From NCBI GenBank assembly GCA_013399115.1, contig VXAA01001429.1, positions 353,511 through 417,510 of the forward strand: a stretch of DNA of 64,000 nt. The letters are read 5' to 3'. This DNA is from Anseranas semipalmata (Eukaryota; Chordata; Aves; Anseriformes; Anseranatidae). The notes under the pieces are model-generated. The model made no database searches. It worked only from the letters and a program-made list of their open reading frames with translations, and had not been told where the DNA came from. Of this stretch, positions 42,001 to 54,000 are shown piece by piece; the first letter of the stretch is position 1; each line of letters starts with the position of its first letter. Made by a program: the position numbers and the translations under genes.

Positions 42001-45000
42001 GATATGCAAAAAATGAGAATGCTTGTGTTGTATGATAAAGCAGAGAGATTACTCTGCAAATATAACAAACAGGTCTTTCTTCACTTCTTTGCTTGGTTTT
42101 ATTAATAGGTTATCAAAATGGAGTTAACAGCTGTTGGCATTGCGTTAAGAGTGTCTGTAAAATATTCTTCAAAAATATTATGTTTACATAATATAATTAA
42201 AAAAAAATAATTATACACAGGTACATCCTGCTCCTATGTGTTGCAGTCCTCAGTTCCCTCAAAAGAGTTGTTATTTTGGGACATTAGTAGTACAGTCATG
42301 GCTAACCATAGTTTCATAGATGTGGCATATAAATTGATGCCAAAAGGATCGTACCTCTGAGTGGAGATATTCTTACTACTGTAGTTTCACAATATGAAAA
42401 GTATGGAGTTCTGTTTGTTCGTTTTGGTCTTTTTGTGGATGAGTGGAAGCGCTCTGCAACATATCTTTGTATTTCAAGAGAGAAGAAACCACATTCTTTT
42501 TGTTTAATCTGATGTTCAGCTCCTCAGGAAATGCAGTTGTGCTCTTGGAGATGGTCTTTGTTTGCTTGCTTGTAGTTGTTGATTTCCTGGGAAACTGGGC
42601 TTGTAAAAGAAATGAGTCCTTTTCTTAGGAGTTATTCAGATGGTTATACTTCCATGAATGCAATTGCTGGGTTTTCTCAGGAACATTCCTGAGATGTTAT
42701 TTGACTGGAATGTTAAAACAATAAATAAAGTTGTAGTAACAAAAATAACTTCACTGTAAAGATATAAATTGGGCAGATGATAGGGTTCTTCACTCTACTG
42801 TAAGCTTCTCTTACTTGATAACAGTGCCAAATATATTCAGGTTTTTTGGAAACAGAATTTCATTTTTATACTACCAGTTTAAAACTTGCCTGGAGGACTG
42901 GTGCCCTAAAAGTATTTTTATACATGATTATTTTTGTGGGGGAAAAAGAGAGGAAAGGGGACCTGGGAGAGGATCTCACAACTAAAATATTGGAGTTTTT
43001 AGGTAGGTTTTCACATTACAGAACCTTTATCGATGGGAAGTTATTGATGTCTGTATTTTGTATTAGATATGATTAAGGATAAAGAGTTGTGAAAGTGTAC
43101 ATGTAAACAAGATGCTGGAATTACTGTTGAAGGTTGGTCAGATTGAAGTTTCTAATTAGCTTGAGAAGTTTAAAATGGTTCGTCTTTGTTTCTGTCAGTG
43201 ATTGAACTATATCTTCAGACTGGTTAAGGTAACTTCTCAAAAATGACAGGGAAGTACTGGTTTGGTTTAATTACCATTTAATTACCAGTTTAATTACCAT
43301 TTTTCAGGAAGAGATGTGCAGCTGTTCTGTCACATGTCCTTTTAGTCTCTTTAATACCATTTTTAACAAGAACAAAACCCCTGGAGAATTCTTTTAAGTA
43401 AGTAAAGCCAGTTAGGACCCCCATAAGGACTGCAATTTGGAACTGGGGCAAGAATAACGTAAGTGTAATTGTTGTACATTTATCTCACTTGTAGAATTGA
43501 GACTCTGCTGACTCAATTTTTTCAGAAGTGAGTAATTTTATCCAGAACTGCTTCTAGTGTTGCCTGAACTCTATGTACTATAGCCAATGATGTTTTACCC
43601 AGTTTTTTTTAGCAGGTCAATGAGAGTGATAGTAACATCATCTTGCATCTTATAGATCAGCAGCAAATTTTTTATTTTTTACTTTTTAGGTAGCAGGTTA
43701 TAAGGGTGTTTAGTTACTTAAGTTATACTGCTTCAAGGAAGAACACAGCTGTAATATGACAGCTGTAGTGTTATAGTGCCAGAGAGGATGAGTCTTCTGT
43801 CCTTGGGGAGAAAAACAAACAAGAACAACAATAGGAAATGTACTTTAAGTTAAATAGGGGGATGAAATCTGTGTTAGCTATTGACCTGGTAATGATTTCT
43901 CAGAAATTTTATATAACTGTGTGTTCAATTGACTGACTTGTAATTTATTATATAGGAGAGAGTAATAAAGATGTTATTAGGAATGTTATAATTCTGAATC
44001 TACTTTGTCAATTAAAATAAGAATCTATGAAAATTCTTAGGAAAAGGTCATAGAGCTTTTTGAAATGGGAATAGTTATGAAATTATGTTGGTACTGTTTG
44101 TATTTTTTTCTGCAGAGCTAATCATCCATGTTAAATGATGCCACATGTTAAAAGCACAATGAAAAAAAAAACATTTCTTGAAACATGAAATATGAATTAG
44201 TTCTGTTTTTATATTTTCTTGCCGAAGAGGATAATTATGCAAAGAGAATGAGTGCATTTAACAGTATACAATAATCTGCCATATATTTTCAGGATCAGTG
44301 ATGATTCTCATGTTCATTTCATGAGACATCTTTCCAATCTCTGCATTTCTGATTTGGTCCTTGTTGTAGATGAACAGTACCATCTTAGCCTTCAGGGTGA
44401 GCGTAAGAAAATAGATTTTTTATGGGTAAAGACAATACTCTAATGCTCTGTGGTTCTTTTGTTTTCCAGAATCATCCAGCCATACAACAAGAACAATAAT
44501 GGTAAGTGTAAAGGAAATTTTAGGTATAAATCAAGCTATAGATATGTTTTGTCCTTTGAAAACAAAGCGAATATAGTAGTATCGTAAGCTGTTGGCATGT
44601 TTTCTTATAAAGTCCAGTATCCCTGTAGAGCTAAAATTAGTCTGTCAACCACCACATTTAATGGGAAATTTGGGGAAAAATGCGAGGTTGAGTAGCTTAA
44701 GATGCAGCAGTGCTGTCAATTTAGATATATGAACATCCAGTTACAATTCTGTTGTTGTGTGTTTAAGTGATTTTTATTATGTCAAATTAATATTCATTAA
44801 AGCTCTTGCATTCTGTGTGTATCACATGTCAGAAAGCATTTAAAGTTCAAAACTTATGGTGAGTAATTTCTTGCATCACATTGCTTTGAGGCTGGTTTCT
44901 GACTTACCTTGAGCTTGATATTTTGGGTTCCAGAAAGAGGGAAAATACAAACAGACTGATAAATTAAAAAATAAATAAATAAATAAATAAAGTTTTAGGC

Positions 45001-48000
45001 ATAAAAATGTCATGGATTTAGTGTCTATCTTGGGATTTTATATGGTGAGAAATTTTATCAGTCTCTTTCTGTTTCAACTCCTAATAAAAGTTAGATAAGG
45101 ACTGAACAAAAATTCACATAAAGAAAACCTCTGACTGGGAACATGCCTGTCTTGCAGGGATTTGGGGGGAGGCCTGTCCACTTTTGGGAAAAGAACAGTT
45201 TTTGAGACAGACTTTGAAATTTTAAAACAACCTCAACAAAACATGATGTGACTAGAACCTCTCTGTTTTCATTGCTACAGTTTTCAGAGTGTCCCTTCAA
45301 ATTTATTACCTCATATGCATGTACAGCATTTATGGGACATGTAAATTCCCACACAGAAACTTGATTCGACACAGAGGAAAGGGTAAATTTAGTTCATTGT
45401 CTTTATCATCAGTAGTCATTAATAGTCCAATAGAAATGGATAATAAATTGGTAAGGACTACAAACAGCAAATTTTCAAAATGGTGAAGACATCTGAAAAA
45501 AGTGATGTTTCTGTTTTCTACTGGATGTCATATAATCCTTGTTTGTCATGAATTTGGTTTAAATAGACCTATTTCCAAGTAGGATGCTTAATCAACTCAA
45601 TTTCTCTGATATAAAATTTTGGAAGGGACTGAATTTTTTTTCAATATTTTTCTAATTTTGCATTGATGTCAGGAAGAGAGCTAGAGGTTAATGATGAGAC
45701 TAGTGAAAACCTCATTCTTCATTTCCCTTTAATTTTTTTTCCTATTATTTTTACTCTGAAGATAACACACATTTTGACAGTCTCTTTTCAGTGTATCAGA
45801 ACAACTGTAAAAACTTAACCAAAGAAATGTTCTCTATATAAGTGTGTCCTTACACAAAGTACGGCCAAACTTTAAAGTGATAAAGAAAGGTTTTTAAATA
45901 ACTTGAGCTCTCAAAGTCATTGTGGTGTGAGCCTCCCCAGACCTCTCAGCTGACAGCTCGGACTGCTCAGACTAATGCTGTGCAGTCAAAGAAATGTGCT
46001 GTAATTGTCCATTGCACTTAAATAAATAGAAGTGCAATTAAAAATAAGTATGCTGTTTAGACAGTGTGAAAATGTTATAAGAATGCCCACTCTTCTCTGC
46101 TATTAAAATAACTGAATGTGTAATGGAAAATTTCTTACTCACCACTGAGTAGGGAGATTATATCAATAAAGCCAGAAAATACATTATTGAGTGCATTAGA
46201 AGCAGGTTATCTATTCAATGCAGACACTGTAAAGCAATACTGTTGAGGTCCATTTTTGAATGACTACTGCAATAAATAATTACTTTGAAATAAAGCCCAC
46301 TTGTTCTGACTGATTATGGTTAATATTATAACAGGTACAAAGTTAAAGCATGATATTTAGGCAATCGGAATGAGAGAAGAGTGGCAGCAAGTCTGTACAT
46401 TGCCTAGGATGATTTGATGTAAAAAAGCTTTTGTCTTAGCAGGGCAAAGCATTTGATCTCCTTTTACATTGCATTTATAGGTGGTGAAATAGCATAAATA
46501 CAACACTAAATCTGACCTTGTCTTTGAAGATTCAGATTTATGTTTAAATCAAAGCCAATGAGGAATAGAGTGTACTTTGTTAAGGAAAAGAATGTACACT
46601 TCTTCTGAGAACATTAAATTTATCTTTATTTTTTAAAGCTTAAGAATTATGCTCTGCATTCAAACACAACCATGGCTCCCTATTTTTTGTTTCAGACTCC
46701 TGTTCTTAAAAATAAAAAACTAGAAAATAGTTTAAGGGTCTGTGCGCGGGTGGGGGGGTGGGGGGAATCTTCTACCTTTTAAGTGTAAACCAGATTTCCT
46801 GTTATTCTGTGGGTAGATGGCTATGTTAGTCTTTCATTACTAATTTTAGTGGTTTATATAAATAAATATTTACTTCAAAATGCTGCTTTTGAAGACATGG
46901 TTTATTCAGAAGTTATATAGCTTTTGTGTAACTTCTGTGAAATAGAGAGGCTATGAACGTTGTAGTATTTTAGCCTGGCTGCTTTGGAAAGTAAACAATT
47001 TTTTTTTCCTCTCCTTGCCCAGAAGTCATGGCTAGGATTTCAGCTTTAGTAGTCTAGGTGTTTTGTCAAAGGTTAAATAGCAATTGGGAGGTTCAAAAGT
47101 AATACTTCTGTTGACCATTTGGGTAATTTCTTGTATGTGATCTATAGTTTGATTATATTTTTAATAGCCTTCAGGTTTTGTTAAATGAAATTCTATACCA
47201 AAAATGAATGTGTGCCTGCATGCTAGTACCAACATTGTGTGGAGATCCCATATAAACATGTTTTGTAATTTTTGCATTCATCTCAAATCTCCGTGAATAA
47301 GTAAGCTAAACTAGCCCCAAACCTTGATTCTTTTGAGAGAGAGAATGCTAATACCTGTGCAAATAAGAACACTCCAGGTGTGGCAAAACAGAATCAATAC
47401 CTAATTTAAACTCAGTGTAATTCTAGATTTGGTTTATACTACATCCTGTATAATTAGATCAATGTAAATAAATTGAACCAGTTAATATGGATTAATACCA
47501 ATCATTTAGAGCATGCCTGATTTCTCCCAGTGATATTTTTCTCTGTCTAGAGATTTTATTTTGCTGTGTTTAATTTGATTTGATTTTTGCTTAAAGATGA
47601 GAAAAAAATGTAAAAAATGCTAATTTAGGCAATGGAAAAAAAATCCTTTTTGTAAAGATGGGAAAAAATGTAAAATATGACAAATTCAAGGCCACTTAGG
47701 AGTTTATGATAATCCAGTTAAACGTTCTTTCAGTCACAGCATAGACATTCCCCATGGATTTTTACATTACACTTATAATGCCTACTGGTGTTACATGTTT
47801 ATTTCAAAGCTGGATCCCTTTTCTGAATCTTCAGGCAGCGGGGAGAACACCAGTGGCTCTCAGTGAATAAATGCTTGGGCATTTATAACCCAGTACAAGC
47901 TGAGAAACTTATAGACAGGAAATTTGACTGTGTTTGGGATCTGGGTCCCATTTCTGAATTTGTACAGGATTCCTCTCTGACTTTTTAACATGCATCTTGT

Positions 48001-51000
48001 TCTCCTTGTGCTTGAAATTCCTCTGGGATCTAGTGAGGACAGAGGATTTATCCTTCATAATAAAATGCTGTCTTCAATCACCACTTTAATAGAAGGTGTT
48101 TGGAGTATCCTTGTAGGTGTGTTTGGAACGGCATCCAAACGTTGTTGGACTCGTAGCTGCCACTGCGACATGTCACGCGTATAGTGACATGTCGCACAGC
48201 TCATTACCCTGTTTCCCAGACACAGCAAAGCCTCATGCCTTGTGTACCTTCTATTGGAAGACCTGTATTTATAATTAAGCAACTGATTGAATTAATAACT
48301 CTGGAATGCATGCTGTTGCTTCCAGAGGGTTTCACAGAGAGCTACCTAAGAATATATATAGCTCCTTTATGAAAGGAAATACTGCATTCATTGAACACTG
48401 GAGGTATCTCAGTTGCTCACTAGGAAATGAGCATTTGTGTATGCAAATGGGGAACTCATGTGCCTGCCAGGTGAGTGTAGATTAGCAGCACTTGCAAGCA
48501 GCTCACAAAAATCAAGCTGTCCGTGCATGAATTACCAGAGAATGGTGCCTCTAGAGAAATGTTTTAGCAGGGGACAGGTGGCGCTGTGAAGGCATTGTGA
48601 CAAATGATCTTCTCATAAATTCCTCATCAAAGGCTTGTTGAAGACCTTCAAAAGATGGCCGTTGGTCTCAGAAGCTTCTGAGGATGTCTCTGAGTTTGCA
48701 GCACGGAGACCTCCTGTTTGGCAGGTGAAACTGTTCCAAGAGATTGCTCTGTGCTGACTGAAATTTTTATTGAATCACCATGTTGCCTTAAAATTGTGAC
48801 AGGGATTTTTTATTCCCTGCTGTGGCCACAGGGCTGACTGATGAGGCTTTGTTTTCTTATCAGGCCTTCAATATATGCATTTATTAACACACTGAAGAAA
48901 TATATCATCAGGAGAGTTCTCTCTGTGGGGCCTAAACCAAGTTTTGGTGTGGAGATGCTTTTCTAGGCAGCTCGCATGAGTTCAGAAACATGTTTCGAAG
49001 AGTTATTTGTTGTGGTACGTGGGCACACTCTAAGTATCCATTTTCTCAGTTTACCTTTATTTAACCACAACTCCCTTTGCCTTGTGAGGTTTTCGGGCAT
49101 AGAACAATTTTCTTCTAGGGATACAAGGGACCACAATGAATGCACCCAGACTGAGATGAGGAAAAGCTTGCGAGGAAGGAGTCAGCGGGGAGGTAGATTT
49201 GTCCAACATGCAGTCAGCAAACTCCAGGTGAACCTCCTGCTGCTCTGTGGTTTGCCAGTAGTATGTGGACTCTTAGTATACCAGTGGTTTTGTTGTAGAG
49301 TGACAGCACAGCTTATTAGTAAAGTAAATAGTCAAAATCAAAATGCCAGCTGCTAATTGCACACAGCAGTGTTACAGCAAAGTTACTGTAGCATTCTGCA
49401 TGTGTGGTTTTTGTTTGAATAGAGTTTCTGTGGTACCGGTGGTATTCCTGAGGCTTTCATAACCTTTCTAGCATAACTGTGTGCTGGAATGGAAAAATAG
49501 ATAAATTAAAAATATAAAAATAAATAAATAAAAAGCATTTAACAAGTACTCGGTATGAAAGGTCTGTTTGCTCTGGGTGTTGATATCAGTATGACAATTG
49601 CGTTGAATGCTCATTTTTATACACAGTGATAAATATATTTTTGAGAGGAGTTAATTAACCGATTTTCTACTTCTAATTGTTCGAGAAATTCAATTGTTTT
49701 GATTAAAGAGAAATTTAAGATAATGTAGTCCCTAACACATAGACTAGAGAACAATGATCTTATTTTTCTCTTGTCTTTAAGTGAAATATAATTTCCCCAA
49801 ATAGCTTGAAAGGACTCATGGAGAAGGGAAATAAAAGGGAAAACAGTAATCGTGATGCGCGAGAAATGAGATGGTATTGTAACCCTTGCATTGTTTTCTG
49901 TAATGCTATATCTTGCCTGGAATAAGAATTAGGTTCTAAGAAACTTAGACAAAACAGAAGTTCGGATCTAGTAATGACATCTGTCTTTGCCACGGGGAAA
50001 AAGTATTATGAAAAAACACATACTTTTTCCATAAGACTTAACTGTTTTTCAGAGTTTATGCCATAGGAAATTCACTTCTTATGCATTGTACATTTCCTGA
50101 ACATGTTTTGCCTGTGTATGTTTGTCTTGAGTAAAGGAAACATTCAGTGGTGTATTAGTAAGGAAGAGATACTAACCACTATATGTAAGAACTTAAATGC
50201 ATTTCTGACTGAGGAAGCACAGCAAAAATGCCCTTTGAGCCCTTGAATGTTCCTCTGTAATATATGACACTGACAGATAAAAATAATCACTTTGGATGTA
50301 CTATGCAATCTGTACATCTGTAGTGTGTGACAGTGTTTCCTATGTGTGAATTGTTACTTTTTGAGCAGTATCCACTAAGATATCATCAGTTAAATACCTT
50401 TAAGAATTTCTAATTTCATCCAAACTATGTATTTTATCCTGAATTTATCCTAAATAACAGCTGAACTACTTCCAGCAGCATGTCCCTTACTTGTTCTTCT
50501 CCACCAAAGCCAACGCAAAAAAAAACTGAAAACCAAACTGCAGTCTAGACAGTGAATGAAAAAGTGGAAAAATTTAGGCAAATATTTAGAGGGACTACAA
50601 AGGAAGATTTACAGCCCCATGTTCAACTATGTGCCACAGGAACTAAATTCACTGTAAACCTTCTTCGTCTCTAAGCTAAAGAATGGCTTTGCTCTAAGAA
50701 AGAGTTATCAAATTCACTCAAATTTGATGTCTTGTTGCTCTTTTAGTTGTTTGTTTTTGTTTGTTTGTTTTTTCATCACATCTAAGAAAACATAGTGGAG
50801 GTTCAGTTATTTGCACTAAACAACACTGGAATTTGTCATAAAATTCATAAGTCATAAAATTTGTTCTACTGAAGGGAGCAAGTGGTCTGGATCAGGGTGT
50901 GATGAGAGTTGTGGCTTAATGTGAATATAATACATTGAATACAAGTGTACTTTTTGACTGTTACATTTTTATGACATGATTTAAGAGATCGGTTTCATGT

Positions 51001-54000
51001 TCTGTTCAGCTAGCCTTTGTGCATGTTACCAGCCCCTTCCTTACTCAGGGATTGTGGAATTGCTCCCCTAATTAGAGGCTACTCCCATGAGTATGCAGAA
51101 TTCTGCATGTTTTATGAATATTGCAAAAACGCTATCAGTAACGAGGAATTACTTGTATATTTTCACCAAGAAATAGTACTTTTTCCTAAGAAAATATGAT
51201 GCTGAATCTATGTGAGATTAAGCAAAACTTTCATCTTTTTATAACGTCTTCTAACATGTCTGTTTTAATCAAATAGTGCTATTACTTAATCTTGTTGATA
51301 ATTGATCGTGTGGCAAACAAGACTCTAATTTCAAAAATTAATGTGTATCATTATGGGATATTCCTCCAAAATGTTACTTACAGACACTACAGAAAACATT
51401 TTTACTCTCAACATGTATCAGAAGGCAGCTTTTCTCGTTAGATGTGAGCACTTGCTGTCTTTAAATCTTGCTACACAAATATTCCAGCTAAAGGTGTAGT
51501 AGAAAATTAATGCATCATTTTATGTTTAGTGTTATCTGTATTAAAATGAAGGTAGAAGTGTTGCAGTCACCTCTAATATGTACAATGACTGGGGAGTGAA
51601 CTTAAGAACCACTGCCAAGATGATGTAAACCTTTGTTACCCTGCTTTAGTTTAGCAGCTGGACTGGGCCACTTGTCCTGTACAGTGATTTTTATTTAAAA
51701 AGAAAGCCAGATAGAGTAAGGATCTATACAGTGAGAAGTGTGGATTTTTTACTGTTATTATTATTTTTAATTAGATTAATGCTACACTTGGGTCAGAAAG
51801 CAAGTCTCATATCTGATTGGTTGGGATACTGGATTTTGGTCGGAAAATGTGAATTCTCTCCAACAGTCAACAGGTTTCTGTTGTGGGACTGCTTAGGTCA
51901 TGGGAATGATTCATGCTTCAGTTTCTCTTTTTATTAAATGGCATTAGCAATAGTTAATTTAGTTTTTAAAGAGCTTTCAGATCTGTGGCTAAAACACGTC
52001 AATGTGCACAGATGATCAGAAGGTGTTATCTCACCAGCAGGTACTTGTTGAGGAAGAGCAGCTGTTTTTTGAGAATGATGGTGTGTGCAGGCTGCCCTTT
52101 ACAGCAGAATCAGTTAACAGAATTATGCTTGTTCTCAGGCAAATATCTTTCCCATTTTTCTGTTATGATTTCAGCATGCTGCTCCCCATGTTCATATGAC
52201 TAATGGTAAGGCCTTGCAAGCCAGTGCAAGTGCCATTAAGACAAGCACCATTCCAGTGATCAAGAGACAGAGGCAAAATTGGCTTGATGCTTCAGATGAT
52301 GGTTTCTTTATAGCTACAGAAGAGACCAGGTAAGAGAAATGAAACTGAAACAGGGATGAGGCTTCACTGCATGCATGTTATTGATCCACTATTTGAATAA
52401 CAGTTTTTGTCATTATTATTTGAGGTTGTGTTACAGTGAAGAGCCATGCTACATCAAAACACACACACAGTTTTGCATCTCTTGCATACTGACATTATCA
52501 GTATTTCACTAAGACTTATCCAATCAGGGCTACTTTTGTGTGGCAAAGGTTAGAACTTTTGAGTTGTTTCTAGTTGTAGTTTGTATACAATTAAGTTTAA
52601 GGCATCTGTGTTCATTCACTAAACTATATGTGTATCCGCAATGGAGGCTACGCTTTAAAATTTTCAGAACTTGAAAAATATATAGCACACAATAGAGAAA
52701 TGTATACCAGACAACGTCTTTTCTGGGATAGAAATTGATTTCCTTTAAAGACAACTAAGATAGTGATCTTTTTCAGTCTGTAATTTGCAGATTAATTGGT
52801 AAAATTTAACGAACTTTTGCTTTTCCCACAAGAGTTTGATATCACAGAAAAGTTGCTAGTGAAGGCTTCTCTGTTCTTTGCTTCCCCATTCCCTGATTTA
52901 ATTCAGACTAAGACAAGAAGTTAGTCTTAGTTTTGTAAACTCTGCTTGTTGGGCCGGTTATTTAAAAACATTCAAAAATCTTGCTTAGCTTTAAAGCAAG
53001 AGGATTATTAGGGCAAGTAACATCAGGCTGGCAGTTGAACAAAAATGTAAGTAATAAAATAAGAATAGGGAAAGAATATATGTAAATATAGAGCTAACCA
53101 AGGAAAATGTGCCTACTTAGTCCACTTTATGCTAGATACTGCTAGGGAAGTCAAAATACTTGTACATGACAGGTGGTTATTTCAAGATCAATTAAATATA
53201 GTACTTCATTTTACTTTTGCATGAGGAATTCAACAATTCAGAGATGATGGTAGGAGGATGATAAGCCTTTAGGCTTCTGATATCTAGCCCAGTGATAGAA
53301 CTGACTATTTTGAGAGCTGTTTGATAGTGGCTATGCAAAGAGCTTCGTAGTATCTGACTAATCCCTAGTGATTATATCACCAAAGTGAGACTGGTAACCT
53401 AAGCCACTGGGTTAGAAGTTTTAGAACTTTTTTTCCATTTTTTCTAGAGAGGTTCCTGTCAAAGGATGAGATGAGTCCTGTGCTAAAGGTATCTGTCTCT
53501 CCCCACTGACTTCACAGGTAGCCCAGACAACTGGCTTAGATATTTAAATTCTAGCTGATTTAAGTATGGCGAGATGAATCCTGCCTTTGCAAAACACTCA
53601 TCTGGCATAGCTCTGCCTGTTCCCAACCTCACAGATCCCCCTCCCCACCCCCATGGTTGCACATACCATTCCCTGGCCAGGTTTGAGGTGGAGGATTGAC
53701 ACAGAACTTGTGCTGTCTCCACCTCCACACCAATGGTGGTGGGTAAACAGGGGCTTAGTCCTCAGGACTCTGTGTCTGCTGCTCTTCAAATCATTTCAAA
53801 AATGTAAAGAGTAACATATGAAATGTCCTTGTATGGGGAGCACAGGGCAATAAGACCTCAATGACACTCCTTCAAAAAAGGTGGTGTCACTGAAAGTGGC
53901 ATGCTGCATCACTTTGGCTGATGCTGAAGAAGTGCAGCAGGGAATGCTCAAGGATTTGCATTGGTTGAGCCACCCCTTTACAGCTTTTCCCAGTCTGACA

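Larger units (their letters stand above)
32536..44469 (+). other. MTA3 intron h-i
   Basis: This is the longest intron (11.9 kb). It holds small simple repeats at about 34963-34997, 37230-37242 and 40206-40225, a short tandem array at 43264-43300, and a CR1 3' end at about 40936-41020. I searched for an alternative terminal exon coding the mammalian short-form tail and found no convincing one. Confidence 0.7.
44502..52174 (+). other. MTA3 intron i-j
   Basis: This 7.7-kb intron contains an AAAT repeat, a G-rich quadruplex-like tract at 46748-46765, an imperfect duplication near 47593-47685, the hairpin at 48155-48201, and a stretch near 45900-46420 that reads like conserved non-coding DNA. No recognised transposon was seen. 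Confidence 0.7.

Noticed and set aside
43141..43210. Possible alternative last exon coding the short-form tail (reads near GTTTCTGTCAGTGATTGA)
   Set aside because: In the needed phase it does not give the Cys-Cys-Val-Ser-Asp tail, and the acceptor is weak. Microexon skipping explains a short form better.
48976..49356. 126-codon + strand ORF
   Set aside because: It has no recognisable domain, no family match and no splice context; its residue make-up looks like translated intron. It probably arose by chance.
51985..52203. 72-codon ORF ending in ACCSPCSYD as a separate gene
   Set aside because: Only its last residues are meaningful: they are exon j read in the frame reached by microexon skipping. 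The upstream part is intron.
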